Below are positions 1-9,400 of a stretch of DNA of 64,000 nt, one piece after another. The stretch is from positions 37,254 to 101,253 of the forward strand of contig JBFWNY010000010.1 of NCBI GenBank assembly GCA_050250815.1, in the 5' to 3' direction. Position numbers and translations under genes: made by a program. Every line of letters starts with the position of its first letter. The first letter of the stretch is position 1. This DNA is from JAEUMD01 sp050250815. Its GTDB lineage: Bacteria > Pseudomonadota > Alphaproteobacteria > Rhizobiales > Hyphomicrobiaceae. Below the pieces are notes generated by a model. That model was not told the origin of the DNA. It did not search any database and saw only the letters and a list, made by a program, of their open reading frames with translations.

Positions 1-1
1 G

Positions 2-2065
2 GCCGAGGACCGCTATGCGGCCGCGGATGGTGTCGAGGCCGTCGAGGTCGAATACGAAGAATTGCCCGTCCTTGTCGATCCGTTTTCGTCAATGTCATCG
101 GGCGCGCCCGTATTGCGTGAGGACATCAAGGACAAGACCGCGGGAGCCCATGGACCGCGCAAGCACTACAACCACATTTTTGAATGGGCTGTCGGTGACA
201 AGGAACTGACGGATGCGGCCTTTGCCAAGGCCGAAGTCACGACCAAGGACCTGATCAGCTACCACCGCACCCATCCATCGCCGCTCGAGACCTGTCAGGC
301 GGTGGCCTCGTTCGACAAGATCAAGGGCGAGCTGACGGTCTGGGGTACATTCCAGGCGCCGCATGTCGTTCGCACCGTCGCGTCGCTGCTGTCCAAGATC
401 CCCGAGCACAAGATCCACGTCATCGCACCGGACATTGGCGGCGGCTTCGGCAACAAGGTGGGCGTCTACCCAGGGTATGTCTGCGCCATTGTCGCCTCGA
501 TCGTCACCGGGCGCCCGGTCAAGTGGGTCGAGGACCGCATGGAGAACTTCTCGGCCACGTCGTTTGCTCGCGACTACCACATGACGACTGAGATCGCGGC
601 GACGAAGGACGGCAAGGTTACAGGTCTGCGCGTGCATGTGCTGGCGGATCACGGCGCCTTTGACGCCTGCGCCGACCCGTCGAAGTGGCCTGCTGGCTTC
701 TTCAACATCGTCACGGGATCGTACGACTTCCCGACAGCGCACCTGATTGTCGACGGCGTCTACACCAACAAGGCGCCGGGCGGTGTAGCCTACCGCTGTT
801 CCTTCCGCGTGACGGAGGCCGCCTATTGCATCGAGCGGGCCATGGACATCATGGCGCAGAAGCTCGGCATGGATCCGGCCGAGTTCCGCATGAAGAACTT
901 CATCAAGCGCGACCAGTTCCCCTACCAGTCCGCGCTCGGCTGGGAGTACGACTCCGGCGACTACCATACGGCCATGGACAAGGCGATGGCGACCGTCGGC
1001 TACAAGCAGCTACGCGCCGAGCAGGCCGCAAAGCGCGCTGCGTTCAAGCGCGGCGAGACTCGCCAGATCATGGGAATCGGCATCGGCTTCTTCACCGAGA
1101 TCGTCGGCGCGGGGCCTTCGAAGAATTGCGACATTCTCGGCATCGCCATGTTCGACAGCTGCGAGATCAGGGTGCATCCGACGGGCGCTGCCATCGCGCG
1201 AATGGGTACCAAGAGCCAGGGGCAGGGCCACGAAACGACCTATGCCCAGATCATCGCTACCGAGATCGGCATACCTGCCGACCAGATCATGGTCGAGGAA
1301 GGCAATACCGATACGGCTCCCTACGGTCTTGGCACCTACGGCTCGCGCTCGACGCCGGTCGCCGGCGCTGCGATCGCAATGGCCGCGCGCAAAATTAGGG
1401 CGAAAGCTCAGATGATCGCCGCCTACCTGCTTGAAGTCCACGAGGGCGATCTGGAATGGGATATCGACGGGTTCCGGGTCAAGGGCCTGCCGGAGAAGTT
1501 CAAGTCGATGAGCGACATTGCCTGGGTCGCCTACAATTCGCCGCCACCTGGGATGGAGCCGGGACTGGAAGCGGTCAGCTACTATGATCCACCGAACATG
1601 ACCTATCCGTTCGGCGCCTACATTTGCGTCATGGACATCGACATCGATACCGGTGTGTACACCGTGCGCCGCTTCTATGCGCTTGATGACTGCGGCACGC
1701 GCATCAATCCGATGATCATCGAGGGACAAGTGCACGGTGGGCTGACCGAGGCGTTCGCTATCGCGATGGGGCAAGAGATCGCCTACGACGACATCGGCAA
1801 CGTGAAGGGCGCTTCCTTCATGGACTTCTTCATCCCGACGGCCGTCGAAACACCCAAGTGGGAAACCGACTACACCGTGACCCCGTCTCCGCACCATCCG
1901 ATCGGTGCCAAGGGTGTCGGCGAAAGCCCCAACGTCGGCGGCGTGCCCGCGTTCTGCAACGCGGTCAACGATGCCTACGCCTTCCTCGGGGCGACCCACA
2001 TTCAGATGCCGCACGACCATTGGCGGAACTGGATGGCGGCCAAGAAGCTGGGTCTCGTTGCCTGA
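2..2065 (+). CDS. coxL: Aerobic CO dehydrogenase large subunit, form I (5' end outside window)
   Basis: This is the molybdenum-copper catalytic subunit of aerobic carbon monoxide dehydrogenase, which oxidises CO to CO2. The frame is open from base 2 (A-E-D-R-Y...), so the N-terminus lies left of the window and about 687 residues are visible. The key diagnostic is the active-site loop AYRCSFR, encoded around 790-810. AYxCSFR with its copper-binding Cys marks form I enzymes, while form II relatives carry AYRGAGR. The C-terminal GVGE motif (about 1915-1926) supplies the conserved base of this family. The gene is followed at once by coxD, coxE, coxF and coxG, the accessory order known from Oligotropha carboxidovorans. 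coxM and coxS would be expected just left of the window, but this cannot be seen. Small-substrate hydroxylases of the xanthine dehydrogenase family are the alternative, made unlikely by the CSFR loop. Confidence 0.95.
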   Translation, partial: AEDRYAAADGVEAVEVEYEELPVLVDPFSSMSSGAPVLREDIKDKTAGAHGPRKHYNHIFEWAVGDKELTDAAFAKAEVTTKDLISYHRTHPSPLETCQAVASFDKIKGELTVWGTFQAPHVVRTVASLLSKIPEHKIHVIAPDIGGGFGNKVGVYPGYVCAIVASIVTGRPVKWVEDRMENFSATSFARDYHMTTEIAATKDGKVTGLRVHVLADHGAFDACADPSKWPAGFFNIVTGSYDFPTAHLIVDGVYTNKAPGGVAYRCSFRVTEAAYCIERAMDIMAQKLGMDPAEFRMKNFIKRDQFPYQSALGWEYDSGDYHTAMDKAMATVGYKQLRAEQAAKRAAFKRGETRQIMGIGIGFFTEIVGAGPSKNCDILGIAMFDSCEIRVHPTGAAIARMGTKSQGQGHETTYAQIIATEIGIPADQIMVEEGNTDTAPYGLGTYGSRSTPVAGAAIAMAARKIRAKAQMIAAYLLEVHEGDLEWDIDGFRVKGLPEKFKSMSDIAWVAYNSPPPGMEPGLEAVSYYDPPNMTYPFGAYICVMDIDIDTGVYTVRRFYALDDCGTRINPMIIEGQVHGGLTEAFAIAMGQEIAYDDIGNVKGASFMDFFIPTAVETPKWETDYTVTPSPHHPIGAKGVGESPNVGGVPAFCNAVNDAYAFLGATHIQMPHDHWRNWMAAKKLGLVA

Positions 2066-2122
2066 CGCAAGTGGCCGCCCGCACCCGCGTGCGAGCGGCC
2101 GGCAGACATGCGAGGACGACAC

Positions 2123-2998
2123 GTGACCCGCGAAGATATTGTGCTCAAGCTGGCCGAGAGCGGCTACGTCGCCGACGGGCCGCTCGCCACGTCGCTGCAG
2201 ATCATGCAGCTGATCGGCCGGCCTCTGCTGGTCGAGGGAGAGGCGGGTGTCGGCAAGACCCAGATTGCAAAAGCGCTGGCCTGTGCGCTCGGCACCCGCC
2301 TCATTCGCCTGCAGTGCTACGAGGGCCTGGATCAATCGACCGCACTCTACGAATGGAACTACCAGCGGCAGCTCCTGACGATTGAACTGCAGAAGACCGC
2401 AGCGGATCGACAGCAGGACCTTGAAGCGGAGCTGTTCTCGGAGCGGTATCTTCTCGAGCGTCCCCTGCTGGCCGCCATCCGCCAGGACAGCCCGCCGGTG
2501 CTGCTGATCGACGAGATCGACCGCGCCGACGAGGAGTTCGAGGCGTTCCTGCTCGAACTCCTCTCTGACTTCCAAGTCACGATCCCTGAGCTGGGAACCA
2601 TCAGGGCGACGAGTGTGCCTCACGTCATCCTGACGTCGAATGGCACAAGAGATCTCTCCGACGCGCTGCGCCGCCGCTGCCTCTACCACTACCTGGATTT
2701 CCCCGACGCAGAGCGCGAAGCCCGTATCATCTTGGCGCGCATACCCGGGCTGTCCGCTCAGCTCGCCGGGCAAATCGCCAGTGTCGTCGGGCAGATCCGG
2801 AAAGAGGAACTGTCAAGGAACCCCGGCGTTGCCGAGACACTCGACTGGGCCGCGGCGCTTGTCGGCCTGAACGTCTCGTCCCTCGATGGGAACCATGAGC
2901 TCGCACACGAAACGATGCTGTGTCTCCTCAAGACCAACGAGGATCGTCAGCGGATCAGTCGAGAGGTCTCGGCGCGCATCATCGGGAGAGCCGCGTGA
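2123..2998 (+). CDS. coxD: CoxD, MoxR-type AAA+ ATPase for CO dehydrogenase maturation
   Basis: CoxD is a cytoplasmic AAA+ chaperone that, in the characterised Oligotropha system, helps build the sulfurated CuSMo(O2) cluster of CoxL. The Walker A GEAGVGKT lies near residue 39 and the Walker B LLIDEIDRADEEFEAF near residue 127. The protein then runs through a sensor segment (LTSNGTRDLSDALRRR) typical of MoxR ATPases. I chose the GTG at 2123, which gives MTREDIVLKLAESGYVAD, the usual CoxD N-terminus. An in-frame ATG at 2108 would add five residues. The gene starts 57 bases after coxL and its TGA overlaps the coxE ATG by one base (TGATG), suggesting translational coupling. Confidence 0.93.
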   Translation: MTREDIVLKLAESGYVADGPLATSLQIMQLIGRPLLVEGEAGVGKTQIAKALACALGTRLIRLQCYEGLDQSTALYEWNYQRQLLTIELQKTAADRQQDLEAELFSERYLLERPLLAAIRQDSPPVLLIDEIDRADEEFEAFLLELLSDFQVTIPELGTIRATSVPHVILTSNGTRDLSDALRRRCLYHYLDFPDAEREARIILARIPGLSAQLAGQIASVVGQIRKEELSRNPGVAETLDWAAALVGLNVSSLDGNHELAHETMLCLLKTNEDRQRISREVSARIIGRAA

Positions 2999-4206
2999 TG
3001 ATGTGCTGCTGCGATCAGCAGGTCTCCGAAGCGATGGCGAGCGAAGGCGCCAGGATCATCGCGCGCATTTCTGCATTCGCCAGAACGCTACGGGAGAATT
3101 CGTTTTCCGTAGGCGTTCGCGAGACCGAGGACGCCGCGAGGCTGGTCGGCTCCGATGTCGGCAGGCGGGCCGATCATCTGCGCCACGGGCTCAAAGCATT
3201 GTTCTGCGGCAGCCATGCTCAGTGGAGCAAGTTCGACGCCATCTTCGACGCCTTCTGGTTGGCTACTTCCGCCAAGCCGTCCGTGCGCACGAACGTACCA
3301 TCGAAGGCGGCTGAAGGAACGAGCCTGCGCGACCTTGCATCGGGAGCCGGTGGCGCGCTGCAGACCCCCTCATTGGGCGACCAGGCTCCACAGGACGAAG
3401 GCAAGGACGGCGATCAATCCGGTCTAGGCCGGATGGAAGGAGCCTCACAAGTTGCAAACCTTGCCGAAGCCGACTTACGCAAGATCCACGACCCGGAAGC
3501 CATGGCGGCGGCACACCGGCTGGCCGAGCGGCTCGCCCGGCGCATGCGCATGCGCCTGACGCGGCGGTTCCGCGTCTCCAACCAGGGCAGGCGGATCGAC
3601 TTGAGGCGCACGATCCGCCGCAGCATCGGTTCGGGCGGCGTGCCGGTCCACCCGGTGCAGCTCAGGAGACGGCAGAAGCCGCTTCGACTCGTCATTCTGC
3701 TCGATGTCTCAGGCTCGATGAGCCAATACACGTCGGTCTTCGTCCGCTTCGTGCACGGCGTGCTCACCCATGTCCGTAAGTCCGAAGCCTTCCTCATCCA
3801 TACTTCGCTTGTCCATGTTTCCCCCGCGCTTGCCGAGCGCGATCCCGGCCGCGCGCTCGACCGGTTGTCGCTCATGGCCCAGGGCGCGGGGGGCGGAACA
3901 CGCATCGGCGAGTGCCTTGCGGATTTCAACAAATGGCACGCGCGCCGCGTCCTCGATGGGCGGACCTGCGTGATGGTGCTCTCCGACGGCTATGACACCG
4001 GCTCGCCCGAACTGCTCGGCGCGGAGATGCGTCGCATGGCCCGACGCTGCCGCCGCATCGTCTGGTTGAACCCCATGATCGGATGGGAAGGCTACGAGCC
4101 GAAAGCGCAGGGAATGCAGGCAGCCTTACCCCACATAGACCTGTTCGCGCCCGCGCATTCGCTTCGCAGCCTTGAAGCACTCGCGCCGTATCTCGCGCGG
4201 ATCTGA
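2998..4206 (+). CDS. coxE: CoxE, VWA-domain partner of CoxD
   Basis: CoxE is a von Willebrand factor A domain protein of about 402 residues that works with the MoxR ATPase CoxD in maturing the CO dehydrogenase active site. The C-terminal half holds the VWA domain, with a MIDAS motif DVSGSMSQ near residue 235 and later conserved stretches such as VMVLSDGYDTG. The N-terminal half is the helical part usual for CoxE proteins (ARIIARISAFARTLRENSF). The ATG at 2998 overlaps the coxD stop codon; a second ATG follows directly at 3001. Neighbours and order match the cox operon, so CoxE is preferred over an unrelated MoxR-linked VWA protein. Confidence 0.93.
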   Translation: MMCCCDQQVSEAMASEGARIIARISAFARTLRENSFSVGVRETEDAARLVGSDVGRRADHLRHGLKALFCGSHAQWSKFDAIFDAFWLATSAKPSVRTNVPSKAAEGTSLRDLASGAGGALQTPSLGDQAPQDEGKDGDQSGLGRMEGASQVANLAEADLRKIHDPEAMAAAHRLAERLARRMRMRLTRRFRVSNQGRRIDLRRTIRRSIGSGGVPVHPVQLRRRQKPLRLVILLDVSGSMSQYTSVFVRFVHGVLTHVRKSEAFLIHTSLVHVSPALAERDPGRALDRLSLMAQGAGGGTRIGECLADFNKWHARRVLDGRTCVMVLSDGYDTGSPELLGAEMRRMARRCRRIVWLNPMIGWEGYEPKAQGMQAALPHIDLFAPAHSLRSLEALAPYLARI

Positions 4207-4221
4207 CTGGAGGCCAGCGGC

Positions 4222-5070
4222 ATGGATGGATCACCCGACATTCTGGATCAGATCGCAGCCGCCCGCGCGAAGGGCGAGCCATTCGCGGTGGCGACTGTTG
4301 TCCGCACCATGTCCCTTACCGCGGCCAAAGCCGGAGCCAAGGCGATCGTCACTTCGGATGGCAGGATGACGGATGGCTGGATCGGGGGCGGCTGTGCGCG
4401 CGGCGCAGTGCTCAAAACCGCGCGGGACTGCCTGATGGATGGAAAGCCACGCCTCATTTCGGTGCAGCCCCCCGATGCCCTCTCCGAAGCTGGGCATCAG
4501 TCGGGCGAAACGAAAAATGGCACGCTCTATGCGCGGAACATGTGCGCGAGCCAGGGAACAATGGACATCTTCATCGAGCCGTTTCTGCTGAAACCCGAGC
4601 TGCTGATTTGTGGCGCCAGCCCGGTTGCCGTCGCGCTGGCCGACCTGGCGCCGCGGATCGGATACCGCACCATTGTCGTGGCCGATGCAGCAGATCACTG
4701 GCGTTTCGCAGCGTCCGGCAATTTCGCCGCCAGCATCGACGAGATCACACCCAGTACTGCCGAACGGTACGTCGTGGTGGCTTCGCAAGGGGGCGGCGAC
4801 GGGTTCAACCTCCAGGCGGCGATGTCGATCTCGGCACGCTACGTATCCTTCGTCGGATCCCATCGCAAGGTTACGAAACTGAAGGAGGCGCTCATCGCCA
4901 AGGGCGTCGATGCCCAAGCGTTTGACCGCCTGCACGCGCCGGCAGGGCTAGATATCGGCTCCGTCACACCCGAGGAGATCGCCATCGCCATTCTCGGCGA
5001 GATGACGTCCGTGCGCCGGCGCGGTTCGGCAACCGCCGGACCCGATGCGGTTGCACGATCAGCAGCATGA
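4222..5070 (+). CDS. coxF: CoxF, XdhC-family molybdenum cofactor maturation protein
   Basis: A 282-residue member of the XdhC/CoxF family. These proteins bind molybdenum cofactor and assist its sulfuration or insertion into xanthine dehydrogenase-type enzymes; CoxF is needed for full CoxL maturation in Oligotropha. The N-terminal part has the family's GGGCARGAV-like segment (IGGGCARGAVLKT), and the C-terminal half is a Rossmann-like domain (LLICGASPVAVALADLAPRIG) ending in SVTPEEIAIAILGEM, typical of XdhC proteins. The start at ATG 4222 follows a GGAGG-like ribosome site at 4209-4213. The gap to coxE is only 15 bases. Confidence 0.92.
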   Translation: MDGSPDILDQIAAARAKGEPFAVATVVRTMSLTAAKAGAKAIVTSDGRMTDGWIGGGCARGAVLKTARDCLMDGKPRLISVQPPDALSEAGHQSGETKNGTLYARNMCASQGTMDIFIEPFLLKPELLICGASPVAVALADLAPRIGYRTIVVADAADHWRFAASGNFAASIDEITPSTAERYVVVASQGGGDGFNLQAAMSISARYVSFVGSHRKVTKLKEALIAKGVDAQAFDRLHAPAGLDIGSVTPEEIAIAILGEMTSVRRRGSATAGPDAVARSAA

Positions 5071-5086
5071 AAAAAGGACTGCACAC

Positions 5087-5647
5087 ATGGAAATGTCAGG
5101 CCAGCAGAAGATCGCGGCAAGCCGGAAGGTCGTATGGGCCGCGCTCAACGACGTCAACGTCTTGAAGCAATGCGTACCCGGATGCGAAAGCATCGAGAAG
5201 CAGTCGGACACGGATATGACTGCCAAGGTGGTGTTGAAGCTCGGTCCGATCAAGGCATCGTTCAACAGCAAGCTGACGCTGGCTGACCTGGACCCGCCCA
5301 ACGGCTATACGATCATCGGCGAAGGCAAGGGCGGGCCGGCAGGATTTGCCAAGGGTACCGCCCGTGTGCGGCTGGCCGATGACGGCCCCAATGCGACAAT
5401 CCTGAACTACCACACCAAGGTCGACGTCGGGGGCAAGGTCGCCCAACTCGGATCACGTTTGCTCGACTCGACTGCCAATCGGCTTTCGGCCGAGTTTTTC
5501 GAGAAGTTCGGAAGCGTCGTCGCGCCCGCGGGCGCCACTCCGGTTCAGAAGAAGCGACAGGGCTTCTTTGCCTGGCTCCTGGGTCTCTTCGGCTGGCGCA
5601 AACAACAAGCCAAGCCGGCATGCTGCGAATCCCGCAACAGTGCATGA
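5087..5647 (+). CDS. coxG: CoxG, START/SRPBCC-like CO dehydrogenase membrane-recruitment protein
   Basis: CoxG is a small SRPBCC-fold protein that recruits CO dehydrogenase to the cytoplasmic membrane and, in mycobacteria, shuttles menaquinone to it. The 186-residue sequence starts MEMSGQQKIAASRKVVW, with the usual motif LKQCVPGCESIE near residue 25. The C-terminus has a short hydrophobic stretch (GFFAWLLGLFGW) followed by basic and cysteine-rich residues, consistent with peripheral membrane association. It begins 16 bases after coxF at an ATG preceded by AAAGGAC. No coxH, coxI or coxK follows: the operon instead runs into a regulator. Confidence 0.92.
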   Translation: MEMSGQQKIAASRKVVWAALNDVNVLKQCVPGCESIEKQSDTDMTAKVVLKLGPIKASFNSKLTLADLDPPNGYTIIGEGKGGPAGFAKGTARVRLADDGPNATILNYHTKVDVGGKVAQLGSRLLDSTANRLSAEFFEKFGSVVAPAGATPVQKKRQGFFAWLLGLFGWRKQQAKPACCESRNSA

Positions 5648-5663
5648 CCGCAAGTGCGCGGCG

Positions 5664-6416
5664 ATGGGACCCGACGAGAAAACTGGCGGCTCGGACGCTG
5701 AACGGGCTGTGGCAAGGGTGGGGGGAGAAGACTATCCCGACGATCTAAATCGACTGTTATCGAGCCATGGGGTGAGCGTGAGGATCCGCTGCCGCCAGTG
5801 TTACCGGTTCAACGCTCAGGACGAGACCAGCATCTATCATTTGAACTCGGGTCTCGCGTTTCTCGGTGCCGGCAACACAGGTTCGGGCCCAAGGTTGCTT
5901 TCCGTGCTCTATCCGCGGGACATGTTTTCTTCACGGCTCGCTCCACCCCTAGAGAACGTCGGGATATACGCGACGATCGACTGCCAGTTGACCAGGCTCC
6001 GAGCGGCTACGACTGGCCGGAGCCAAGATGAAACGCTGAAACTCGAGGCGGCCTTGGGGCGGCGCCTCGCAGCAATGTATGCGCGAGCAAATCTACACGT
6101 CGACCGCGTGAACCACTTTCCGGCCGACGCGAGATTAATCTCGTTCCTAGTGGAGATCGCCCTGCGCACCGGCCGCAAGACAAATGACTCGATGACCTGC
6201 GAGCTGCCCCTGTCACGAAGGGACATCGGCAGCTATCTTGCGATCAATCCCGACACTGTCAGCCGCATCTTCACAACCTTCAGGTCGAAGGGATATGTGA
6301 AGACGATAGGCAACCGCCGCTTGTTCATCGAAAACGTGAACAGGCTGTTTGACGAGTTTCCAGCCTGCCAGATCACAGCACAACTGATTGCATCCGAAAG
6401 CCGGCAGACCAGTTGA
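5664..6416 (+). CDS. Crp/Fnr-family transcriptional regulator
   Basis: A 250-residue regulator with a divergent cyclic-nucleotide-binding-like beta-roll (FNAQDETSIYHLNSG near residues 48-62) and a clear C-terminal HTH_Crp domain (LPLSRRDIGSYLAINPDTVSR). The recognition helix NPDTVSRIFTTFRSKG keeps the SR pair usual in Fnr-type proteins. A Cys-x-x-Cys pair (IRCRQCYRF) lies just before the beta-roll, but the N-terminal four-cysteine iron-sulfur cluster of Fnr is not present in recognisable form. It sits 16 bases after coxG in the same direction, so it is probably co-transcribed and may control the cox operon. Its signal is unknown, and resemblance to the haem protein CooA is only at family level. 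Confidence 0.8.
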   Translation: MGPDEKTGGSDAERAVARVGGEDYPDDLNRLLSSHGVSVRIRCRQCYRFNAQDETSIYHLNSGLAFLGAGNTGSGPRLLSVLYPRDMFSSRLAPPLENVGIYATIDCQLTRLRAATTGRSQDETLKLEAALGRRLAAMYARANLHVDRVNHFPADARLISFLVEIALRTGRKTNDSMTCELPLSRRDIGSYLAINPDTVSRIFTTFRSKGYVKTIGNRRLFIENVNRLFDEFPACQITAQLIASESRQTS

Positions 6417-6488
6417 GCGTTACTCAGACGTCTCTCAGCGGGACATTCGACCGCTCTCTATGCTGGCGATGGATTTCTCGGCGAATGC

Positions 6489-9400
6489 TCAGACGGCTGG
6501 TGCTGGCTCGACGTCAGCAGGCCGATCGGGCGGGCCGATACGGAACCACGCGACGTAGAGAGCCGGCAGAAATACCAAGGTAAGCAGCGTTGCCACCAGC
6601 AGACCGCCGATCACGGCATATGCCATCGGCCCCCAGAACACGGTACCGGCAATAGGCAGCATGCCAAGAATAGCGGCCGCTGCCGTCAGAAGAATCGGCC
6701 GGAGGCGATGCTCGGTGGCACTGATGACGGCGAGCCATGGATGCTCGCCATCGGCGCGGTGCTTGTCGATCTGGTCGATCAGGATCACCGAATTGCGGAT
6801 GACCATGCCGGTAAGCGAGATGACGCCGAGGATCGCCACGAAGCCAAGCGGCACGTTGAACAAGAGCAGGGCGCCAGACACACCGATCAGTGCCAACGGC
6901 GCTGTCAGCAGCACCATGGCGAGACGCTGGAAGCTCATGAGCTGGACCATCAGGATCGTCATCATGAGAAGCAGCATGAGCGGGAAGACAGCGAAGATGC
7001 TGCCGCGCGCCTTGCTCGAATCTTCAATCGTGCCGCCGATGGCAATGTCATAGCCGGGCGGCAGCGCCTTGCGGAACTCGGCGATGCGGCCTCCCAGATC
7101 CCGCACGACGGTGATCGCCTGGACACCAGGCGGCACGTCACCCTGGACCGTAATCGTGGGCAGGCGCTTGCGCCGCCAGATGAGCGGCGGCTCGAGCTGG
7201 TAGCTCAGCGTCGCCACCTGGGCCAGCGGCACCGAGCCACCGCTTGGCGTTGCAAGCCGCAAGCTGCGCAACGTATCGAGATCGGCCCGCTCGCTTTGGA
7301 CCGCGCGTGCCACGACGTCGATGAGGTAGGTTGCATCGCGCACCTGCGTGATGGTGGTGCCGGACAGAACAGAGTTTATGTTGCTGGCGACCTGACGCGA
7401 GGTCAGCCCGACGGCGCGCGCCCGGTCCTGGTCAATGTCGACCTTGATGACCTTTGCCATCTCGTTCCAGTCGTAGTTGATGTTCAACACACGCTGATCG
7501 GCACCGATGGAACCGGCGAACTCGAGCGCGAGGGAACGCACCTTTGCAGGATTTTCTCCTGACACTCGAAACTTGAGCGGCCAACCTACAGGGGGGCCGA
7601 GCTCCAGCGGGCTGACGCGGATCATCGCATTCTCAAAGCCCGTGGAGACCGCTTCCTCGATGCGCTTCTGAACTTCCGGGCGCACAGTGTAGCCCTTGGT
7701 CAACACAACGGCCTGGGCAAAGAAGCTGTTGGCCAGCTGCGCATCGAGGGGCAGATAGAAGCGCACCGCACCCTGGCCGACGTAGAACGTCCAGTAGTCG
7801 ATGTCCTTGTCGGACTTCAGGATCGACTCTATGCGCTCCACTGTCTTATCGGTGGCATCGATCGAAGCGTTCTGCGGCAGCGTGACGTTGATGAGCAGCT
7901 CGGCACGATCGGAAGCGGGGAAGAACTGCTGCTGTACGAAGCCCATGCCAAACAGCGAGAGAACGAACAGACCTGCGGTGGCCGCGAGCACGAACCACTT
8001 CATGTGCAACGCCCATTCGAGGAAACGCGCGAACCAGCTGCCACCGGGGGCGTGATGATGCGCCTTCATCTTGTCGGGCAGGATGTAAATCCCGGTGAGC
8101 GGAGTGAACAGTACCGCCACCACCCACGACGTGGTGAGTGCGATACCGACGACGGCAAACAAGGAGAAGGTGTACTCGCCCGCACCACTCTTTGCGAACC
8201 CGACCGGCACAAAGCCGGCGATAGTGACGAGCGTGCCCGTCAGCATCGGGAAGGCCGTCGAGGTGTAGGTATAGGTCGCCGCTGAGATCTTGTCGTAGCC
8301 AGCCTCGAGCCGCGCAATCATCATTTCAACCGCGATCATCGCATCATCGACGAGCAACCCAAGCGCGATGATGAGAGCACCCAGCGAGATGCGCTGGAGA
8401 GAGATGCCAAAGTACATCATCGCCGCAAAGGTAACGCCGAGCACAAGCGGGATGGCGATGGCGACGACGATTCCGGGTCGTAGTCCAAGCGCAAGGAAGC
8501 TCACGCCCAGCACGATGGCGATCGCCTCCCACAACGTCTTGGTGAACTCGCCGACGGCTTCTTCAACAACATGTGGCTGATCAGCGACGAGGTGTACGTC
8601 AATACCGATCGGCAAATCGCCTTCGATCGTCTTCATCGTGAGGGTGAGGGCTTCGCCGAGCGCCAGCACGTCGCCGCCGGCCGTCATGGAGATGGCGAGA
8701 CCGATCGCGGGGTTGCCATTGTAGCGGAACATCGGCTGCGGCGGATCGGTGTAGCCGCGACGAATTTCGGCAATGTCGGCTAGCTTGTAGAAGCGGTTTC
8801 CGGCACGCAGATTGATCGACTTCAAGCTCTCTTCGCTATCGAATGAGCCAGACACGCGCACCGAGAACCGCTCACCACCGGCGTCGAGCACGCCGGACGG
8901 CACGATCGCATTCTGGGCCTCCAGGCTGTCCATCAGCGTCGCGGCATCGATGCCCAACGCAGCCATCTGCCGGGTGGAGAATTCGAGAAAGATCTTCTCG
9001 TCCTGTAGGCCGATGAAATCGACCTTGGCGACTCCAGGCGTGGCGAGAATACGCGTGCGAACCTTCTCCAACTCGTCGCGCAATTCGCGCGGCGAGAACC
9101 CGTCTGTGGTGAAGGCGTAGATGATCGAGTAAGTGTCGCCGAATTCGTCGTTGAAGAACGGCCCTTGGATGCCCTGCGGCAACTGATTGCGGACATCCGA
9201 AACCTTCTTCCTTACCTGGTACCAAAGGTCCGGCACGTTGGACGCTGGGGTTGAATCCTTCAGGTTGACGTAAACGAGGCTATCGCCGGGCTTGGTGTAG
9301 CTGCGCACGAAGTCAAGAAACGGCAATTCTTCCAGCTTCTTCTCGACGCGATCCGTCACCTGCTCGAGCGTGTCGGTGGTGGTGGCACCGGGCCAGAGCG

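Noticed and set aside
1010..2773. Long minus-strand open frame opposite coxL and coxD
   Set aside because: It runs antisense to two well-supported genes and has no recognisable motif; high GC keeps the antisense frame open.
5568..5663. Longer N-terminus for the Crp/Fnr regulator
   Set aside because: The upstream codons overlap the conserved 3' end of coxG; ATG 5664 after the coxG stop is simpler.
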